Shown in pieces: positions 58,469 through 64,000 of a DNA stretch of 64,000 nt (position 1 is its first letter; each line of letters opens with the position of its first letter). The notes beneath the pieces were generated by a model, which was given only the letters and a program-made list of their open reading frames with translations, had not been told where the DNA came from and ran no database searches. The DNA is from Pleurostoma richardsiae. Lineage: Eukaryota > Ascomycota > Sordariomycetes > Calosphaeriales > Pleurostomataceae. A program made the translations under genes and the position numbers. Location: the NCBI GenBank assembly GCA_030052745.1, contig JANBVO010000008.1:372001-436000 (forward strand), given 5' to 3'.

Positions 58469-60394
58469 ATGGCCACTCCCTCAGAAAGCTGGCTCTTCCA
58501 GCCAAAGCTGGAGATCATGGGCTTCAGTCTGTCAGACATACCCCTGATGATCTACCCTGTCTTGCTCTCTGTCCCCTTTCTGTACGGAATCAAGTCGTTC
58601 TCCTGGAAACGGCGCCAGTCATTGGTGCAACACTGGACGAAGCACTACGAAGACTTCAAGATCCTGTCTCCCTATATTCTGCCGGAGGACAAGTCCGCAC
58701 TGAGGGGCTACTTAAAACAGGTCACTCTAGTAGCTGTGTGCACCGTTGCAATGCGAATCACCAACCTTCTCACGCCTGTGCTTCTCAGGCAGATCGTCGA
58801 CGCGCTGACCAGCCGGGAGGGCCACTTCCCCTGGGTGGAGATCATCGCCTACGTCCTGGTCAGACAGCCCATCAGCCAGACCCTCCAGTCGATCCACTGG
58901 AACACGCTTTTCCAAATCGAGAGCATCACCTCGGACCGACTGACCACGACACTCTACAACAAGCTCATGAGCTTGTCCGCTGACTACCACGACGCGCGGC
59001 GGCCCAGCGACGCATTCAGCACGGTCGCCACCAGCGGGTACAGCCTGTCGCGGTTCGTGGCCAGCATCATCTTCGACAAGATCCCCTGCCTGATAGATCT
59101 TGTCATCGCTATGATCGCCTTCTGGCGCATCTTCGACGGCAACCTGGCCCTGGTCGCGGCACTGATCGCCCTCGTCTACGTCGTCATCTCCGCGCTGATG
59201 ACGCCTAAGAAGTCAGAAGGATGGGAAAGGTCGCTGAACCTGCGGCGCAAGCGCGACGACCAGGGCTCCGACACGCTCGCCAACTGGGCGACGGTGTCGG
59301 CTTTCAACAGAGTGGAGTACGAGAAGACGCGATTCGCAGCACTGGTCGAGGAGGTAAGGGATGGCCGCGTGGAGTCGATCATGGCGAGGCAGCTGCTCGA
59401 CTCGCGAAAGGACATGATCATGGCCGGCGGCCTGGTAGCCGTCTCGCTGCTGGCGAGCTACCAGATCAGGTACGGCGGGCGGAGCGTCGGGGACTTCATC
59501 ATGCTGCTGACTTTCTGGGGGGACCTGGCCTTCCCACTGCAGAACCTGGTGCACTGGCTGTCGTGGATCGAGGAGTTCTTCACTGAAGCGCGCCGCATGC
59601 TGGACATCCTCAAGGAGGAGCCGACGGTCAGAGACCGCGAGGGGGCCCCCCAGTTCGTCTTCAAGCGCGGTGACATCGAGTTCGAGGGCGTGGGGTTCTC
59701 ATACGACGGCAAGAGGCCGGCTGTCCAGGACGTCTCTTTCCGGCTTGAGGGTGGTAAGACGATTGCCATCGTGGGCGAGACTGGAGGCGGCAAGTCGACG
59801 TTGCTGAAGCTGCTGTATCGTATGTATGACCCCGCAAAAGGGAGTATCAAGATCGACGGCCAGGACGTCAGGGACGTCCGGCTATCCTCGCTCATGGAGC
59901 ACATCAGCATCGTGCCCCAGATCATAGGCGTTTTCAACGCGAGCATCCTCGACAACCTCAAGTACGGCAGGCTAGACGCCACACAGGAGCAGTGCGAGGA
60001 GGCGTGCCAAGCAGCGGCGCTCCACAAGAAGATCAGTTCCTTCCCGAAGGGGTACGACGAGCTGGTCGGACCCAAGGGCACGAAGCTATCGGGCGGCGAG
60101 CTTCAGCGACTGGCCATCGCGCGTGCGCTGCTGCGGGACTCGCACATCGTGCTCTTCGATGAGGCGATGAGCAGCCTGGACAGCGAGACGGAGTGGGCGA
60201 TCCAGGAGCGGATGCGCAGGTGGTGCGCGGACAAGACGGTCGTCATCGTGGCGCACCGCTTGGCGACCATCGCTCACGCGGATCTCATCTTGGCGGTCAA
60301 GGACGGCCGCATTGTCGAGGCGGGATGCCAGGAGGAGCTCCTTGAGAAGAAAGGGTATTACTATAGTCTCTGGAGCAAGCAGAAGCTCGTATAA
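58469..60394 (+). CDS. HMT1-like ABC half-transporter (ABCB)
   Basis: Single-exon gene of 641 residues with one membrane domain and one NBD. Walker A is GETGGGKST (436-444), the signature LSGGELQRLAIARALL starts at 540, Walker B is IVLFDEAMSSLD with D564/E565, and the switch is VIVAHRLATIAHAD. The membrane part has the ABCB fold (LLRQIVDALTS, then LYNKLMSLSADYHDARRPSD). Half-transporters of this HMT1/ABCB6 class work as homodimers in vacuolar or mitochondrial membranes and move metal-thiol conjugates or heme-related compounds (family knowledge). It lacks the long N-terminal extra helices of classical HMT1. D-loop variant: DEAMSSLD instead of DEATSSLD. An in-frame ATG at 58517 is a possible alternative start. 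Confidence 0.88.
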   Translation: MATPSESWLFQPKLEIMGFSLSDIPLMIYPVLLSVPFLYGIKSFSWKRRQSLVQHWTKHYEDFKILSPYILPEDKSALRGYLKQVTLVAVCTVAMRITNLLTPVLLRQIVDALTSREGHFPWVEIIAYVLVRQPISQTLQSIHWNTLFQIESITSDRLTTTLYNKLMSLSADYHDARRPSDAFSTVATSGYSLSRFVASIIFDKIPCLIDLVIAMIAFWRIFDGNLALVAALIALVYVVISALMTPKKSEGWERSLNLRRKRDDQGSDTLANWATVSAFNRVEYEKTRFAALVEEVRDGRVESIMARQLLDSRKDMIMAGGLVAVSLLASYQIRYGGRSVGDFIMLLTFWGDLAFPLQNLVHWLSWIEEFFTEARRMLDILKEEPTVRDREGAPQFVFKRGDIEFEGVGFSYDGKRPAVQDVSFRLEGGKTIAIVGETGGGKSTLLKLLYRMYDPAKGSIKIDGQDVRDVRLSSLMEHISIVPQIIGVFNASILDNLKYGRLDATQEQCEEACQAAALHKKISSFPKGYDELVGPKGTKLSGGELQRLAIARALLRDSHIVLFDEAMSSLDSETEWAIQERMRRWCADKTVVIVAHRLATIAHADLILAVKDGRIVEAGCQEELLEKKGYYYSLWSKQKLV

Positions 60395-60951
60395 ATATCC
60401 AGAGGCGAGGCGGGAGGAATAAACAAAAAACCACCCAGCATAATGACCGTATTACATCGTCCATGCAGCAGAGAATTGGGGATGTGACTCCCGTGATCGT
60501 CGAGAATGGCGCAAGATGCGACTGGATTGTGAGGTCGGGAAGGGCACAATCTTGCAAGTCCGGACATCCCGTTATCTGTTAGTCTTTGTCTTCTAGCTGA
60601 CACTGACGTCGATCAAAACGGCGACTAAATACGCTGGTGGATTGCGCGATCGGCATGGCGCTTTGCGAGCTTGCCAGATCGATCAATGACGATGCTCAAA
60701 CCGCTCGGTTCTAATGCGGGGCTGGCGCTCATCCCGTGGCTGGCGATGATGTTTGTATCAGCTGGACTCGATTATCTCAAATAAAGGTACCAGACAGACG
60801 TAGATATAAAGTCGGCCGTTCTGGATAATGGGATCTCAATCTCTTCACTCTTAGCCACCTTCAACTGAAGCTGTGAGACTAGGAGCAATCTCTGTTTCTT
60901 CTTGCACCATTACGACCTCCCACTTACACGGTTACACCGCAGTCCGAGACA
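60395..60951. other. intergenic, promoter of carbonic anhydrase
   Basis: 3' end of the ABC gene and upstream region of the carbonic anhydrase; GATATAAAG at 60804-60812 could be its TATA element about 145 bp before the ATG. No gene. Confidence 0.5.
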
Positions 60952-61547
60952 ATGGCCACTCCCGCCATTAAGAACTTGGAGGAGAAAAACGCCGAGTATG
61001 CCAGCAAGTTCACGCAGGGTCACCTTCCCCTGCCTCCTGGGAAGAAGTATCTCGTCCGTACGTCTCCTCCGCAGCCACACTCCGGGGCCTCCGGCCCCCG
61101 TCTCTCGGCAGATGAGAAGCAGGCTGAGACTCACCCTGCACAGTAACTTGCATGGACGCGCGCATTGACCCTGCCGCCGCCTTCGGCATCTCCCTGGGCG
61201 ACGCGCACGTGGTGCGCAACGCCGGCGCCAGCGCACGCGAGGGCCTGCGCTCGATCCTCATCTCGCAGCAGCTGCTGGGCACGGCCGAGGTCATCGTGGT
61301 CAAGCACACGGGCTGCGGGATGCTGACCTTCAGCAACGCCGACGCGCACGCGGTGGTCGCGCAGAAGCTGGGCCCCACGGCGGCGGCGGAGATCGCGACG
61401 CTGGACTTCCAGCCGTTCAGCGACCTGGAGCAGGCGGTGAAGGAGGACGTGGAGTTCCTCAAGAAGCAGGCGGCGGTGCCGAAGGAGGTCGCGATCAGCG
61501 GGTGGGTGTATGAGGTCGAGACGGGGAAGGTTAGGCGGGTTGTTTGA
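60952..61547 (+). CDS. beta-carbonic anhydrase, small type
   Basis: Exons 60952-61057 and 61144-61547 give 169 residues. The zinc ligands are all present: C38 and D40 in TCMDAR, H90 and C93 in KHTGCGML. The VVRNAGA motif that follows the first site is kept. The length fits the short cyanase-type beta class seen in fungi. The enzyme interconverts CO2 and bicarbonate, supplying bicarbonate for carboxylases and CO2 sensing (family knowledge). No targeting signal, so cytosolic. The splice (phase 1, 86-nt intron) rebuilds the leucine just before the first cysteine motif. Confidence 0.95.
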
Positions 61548-61789
61548 GCGGTTGCTGCTCTGGGTGCGAACCTTTCCTTACCTCGGGAGTTGCTGTCTTT
61601 CTTGTCGTACGAGTTGAGGAGGGGCGGAAGGAGTTGGCGTGTTGGTTGCTGTTTAGAGAGAGCGAATGTGTACGCCGTGATGAAGATCGTTGAACTCTTG
61701 TCGACTTTGATGCATCTGAGCCGTCCCTGTGTTGAGCGTTGCCCTCCCGTCCATATAGAGTGCGTGGGCGGCGCTAAGTGCAACAACTA

Positions 61790-61861
61790 GCCCGTCTAGC
61801 TCATCGGTAGAGCGCTTCACTAGTAATGAAGAGGTGATCAGTTCGATTCTGATGATGGGCA
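61790..61861 (+). tRNA. tRNA-Thr(AGU)
   Basis: A 72-nt intronless cloverleaf. The acceptor pairs GCCCGTC with GATGGGC, the D arm is GCTC-ATCGGTA-GAGC, the anticodon arm is CTTCA-CTAGTAA-TGAAG and the T arm is ATCAG-TTCGATT-CTGAT. Anticodon AGT (inosine-modified in eukaryotes) reads ACU/ACC threonine codons. Confidence 0.96.
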
Positions 61862-62235
61862 AGTTCCACACCTCTATTTCTTTTTTTTGCCTTCTTTAGC
61901 ATTGCTGTTTGCTTGACTCTTCTACTCACCGGTGCACCCAACATAGAGGGTGCCTGGTGTTTACCCTCGTCAAATCAAGGACGGGGAAGAAAGGTAGAAA
62001 GCACTTAAAGTTACAAGAACGTCACGTGAAATGGCTCCTTCCCCGCGTCTGTGAATTTTGGCTTTAGTCGCGACGTGTGTCTGCCTGACGTGTCTCACCC
62101 ACTTTAGCCGGCGCCTCTCTATTTCAACCTCTCCAGATCCGAATATTTCGGTTGGCAGCGCTGCTATGAGAGTCCTCCTCCTGGAGGCTATTTCGCATCT
62201 CTGTTCGTCTGCTCGCATGCGTTCATAGACCGGCG
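61862..62235. other. intergenic between tRNA-Thr and Nbs1
   Basis: Begins with the tRNA terminator and ends at the Nbs1 start; no gene. The Nbs1 promoter is expected here. Confidence 0.6.
61881..61888 (+). terminator. Pol III terminator of tRNA-Thr
   Basis: Eight T in a row, 20 nt beyond the tRNA 3' end; a weaker TTT precedes it. Confidence 0.8.
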
Positions 62236-64000
62236 ATGTGGCTCCTGGAGAATGATGGCGACTTCCTGGGAGGTGAGCAACCGCCCTGTATCCCGCGTTG
62301 CCGCCATCAGTTATCAGTCGATGGCGACTGACAGCCATGTGTCGCAGGTAAGGAGCTCTGGCTTCGCCCCGGGAAGCGATACCTGTTTGGCAGAACCACG
62401 GCAGAGCCGGGCCAATATGCGATTTCCGACAAGACCATCTCCCGGAAGCATCTGACAATCGAGGTTGGCAATGTCCCCGAAGGCGCTGGCCAGGATTTCC
62501 GCAGCCGGTCGGCCGTGACTATTGAAGACCTGGGTGCGAAGGTCGGAACGGTCGTCAACGGCACACAGATACGAGGACAGAAGTATGTCGTCCCCGGCGC
62601 ATCGAACGAGATCAAGATGGGCAACTGCCCCAAGCTGTTCCGCTTGGCGTGGCACCCTGTCGTCTTCAGCTTCTCCTTCAGCGCCAAGGATCTGCGGGCC
62701 GACCCCTGGGCGAAGCTGCGTGCCGACCTGGAGCAGCTCGACATCAAGTACACAGATCAGTACAACAGCAACCTGACGACGCACGTCGTGTCGAAGAAGC
62801 GGAACACTCCCAGGACCCTTCGAGGGCTCATCGATGGGAAGCATATTGTCATGGACACTTTCATCGCCGCCGTCGCCCAGGCTGCTCGCACCGCTGCACA
62901 TGATGAGGGCACAGATTCGAGCTTGCTGGAGAGGGACTACGACGGGAACTGGCCCGAGGCTCTGGAGTACCTGCCCCCGAAGGGTGAAGAAGCTAGTGAC
63001 CGCCCTGTCAAGGCATTTGCGCCAGATGAACGAAGGAAGGAGATCTTCGACGGATACACTTTCATATTCTACGAAAAGAAACAGTTCGACAATCTCATGG
63101 AAGTCGTAACGACCGGCAAGGGGAAAGCTCTCCTGAAGGAAGTCGTGGCTGGGGAGACCGGCGTCGACGATTTTATCCGGTACGTGAAAGGGGTGGCTGG
63201 CGAGAAGGGCCTCGGGGAGTTTGAAGATGGTAGCGAGGGCAAGGGTGTCGTCCTGGTGCGATACGTCCCTTTGAAGGGCGATGACGTGCAGTGGTTTACG
63301 GAATTCTACAACACTATTGCGCTGCGTTTGGATCATCGGCCAATTGACCAGAGAGAGTTTCTTGATGCTATCCTTGCCAATGAACCGGGCATGCTGCGGA
63401 GACCGCTCGAGGTTGAGCAGAGCCAGGCGGATTCGGGTACGTGTGACTGCGCAATTCTCTGAAGTTGGCCACTGACCGGCACACAGCACCATCATGCTCG
63501 CAGCGCCATGCAGCCGATGAGTCGAGACCTATGGACATTGATGAGCCCACGACTGTCGAAGTTGATAGGCCCCCCGCGTCCCAACAGAGCCACGCTGAGG
63601 AACGACCCACGCAATCGCGAGCACGGCCAGGACGACGACCGGTCAGGAGCCGGTTCAAAGGCTTCGACGTCAACCTCGACTCCGACGAAGAGAATCAGCA
63701 GTCCCTGAACTCTAGCGCACATGATCCATCTCAGCAGGGGAGCCTTTTTGTTTCCCAGGCCCGGGGCTCTGCCGAGCCTGAACAGGCAGCGAACAATCGC
63801 CGCTCTCAGCGCAAGCGGCCAGCGTCGCCGGTTCTAGAGGATGAAGGCGACATCTTGGAGGAGCTCGCACCCACTGCAGCGGCCATCAAGCGGCGGCGCA
63901 TCGCACGCGGCGAAGACCCCATCCCTCGTGAGCCTACTCCCGAACCCGAGGCGGTCCCGGACTCGCCGCCTGCAGCAACCAAGGCATCGCAGAAGGCTCA
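62236..64000 (+). CDS. Nbs1/Xrs2-like MRN complex subunit, 5' part
   Basis: Exons 62236-62272, 62348-63436 and 63487 onward; the gene runs off the window, so the C-terminus is missing. Residues 1-100 form an FHA domain with G27-R28, SRKH (44-47) and NGT (83-85) phosphopeptide-binding positions. Residues from about 110 to 330 fit the tandem BRCT region. After that comes a disordered Ser/Pro/Arg-rich part with basic clusters (SQRKRPASP, IKRRRIARG). Nbs1 links Mre11-Rad50 to phosphorylated damage proteins and ATM/Tel1 at DNA breaks (family knowledge). The Mre11- and ATM-binding motifs would lie downstream and cannot be checked. Confidence 0.9.

Noticed and set aside
62314-63495. 393-codon open frame antisense to Nbs1
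   Set aside because: It mirrors the GC-rich codon pattern of the Nbs1 exon, has no domain of its own, and the plus strand carries clear FHA/BRCT motifs.
1-64000. CRISPR arrays, rRNA genes, intact transposons
   Set aside because: No regularly spaced repeats, rRNA motifs or transposase/reverse transcriptase motifs were found; CRISPR is not expected in a fungal nucleus.

Overview
The window is nuclear DNA of a filamentous ascomycete (Pezizomycotina, most likely a Sordariomycete; inferred). Protein genes are cut by short GT-AG introns of about 43-195 nt with CTAAC-like branch sites. Two of the three tRNA genes carry canonical introns after position 37. The gene content is typical of plant-associated moulds: an AA9 LPMO, a CE15 glucuronoyl esterase, Zn2Cys6 regulators, MFS and ABC exporters, a DUF3176 protein, and remains of a reducing polyketide synthase. 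Exon structures given here were worked out by hand from splice signals and reading-frame continuity.

Layout. 1-5.2 kb: tRNA-Leu(CAG), an unrecognised F-box-like protein, and a PBDC1-type eEF1A chaperone. 5.9-10.4 kb: a full-length Ste6-like ABC exporter. 10.7-14.4 kb: a divergent plant cell wall pair, AA9 LPMO and CE15 esterase. 14.8-26 kb: tRNA-Ile(UAU), an NmrA-like reductase, a DUF3176 membrane protein, a single-pass Cys-rich surface protein with a duplicated module, and a Tpt1-like protein whose catalytic residues look replaced. 27.7-34.6 kb: a P2B calcium ATPase with unusual motif substitutions, an unknown protein and a small membrane protein. 35.6-51.5 kb: an accessory block with four broken genes (sugar transporter, short-chain dehydrogenase, ER-KR-ACP tail of a reducing polyketide synthase, old-yellow-enzyme reductase). 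Among them lie intact genes for an MFS exporter, a Zn2Cys6 regulator, a 2OG-Fe(II) dioxygenase and an acyl-CoA dehydrogenase. 51.9-56.7 kb: a second Zn2Cys6 regulator facing an MFS drug/H+ antiporter. 58.5-64 kb: an HMT1-like ABC half-transporter, a beta-carbonic anhydrase, tRNA-Thr(AGU) and the 5' part of an Nbs1 homologue that runs off the window.

How the parts fit. The AA9/CE15 pair suggests shared control of lignocellulose attack. The 35.6-51.5 kb block reads as a decaying secondary-metabolite locus ('ghost cluster'): the core synthase and several tailoring or uptake genes are dead, while the exporter, regulator and two oxidoreductases remain open. The conserved genes (PBDC1, Nbs1, carbonic anhydrase, calcium pump, tRNAs) are ordinary housekeeping. 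No CRISPR array, rRNA gene or intact transposon was seen.
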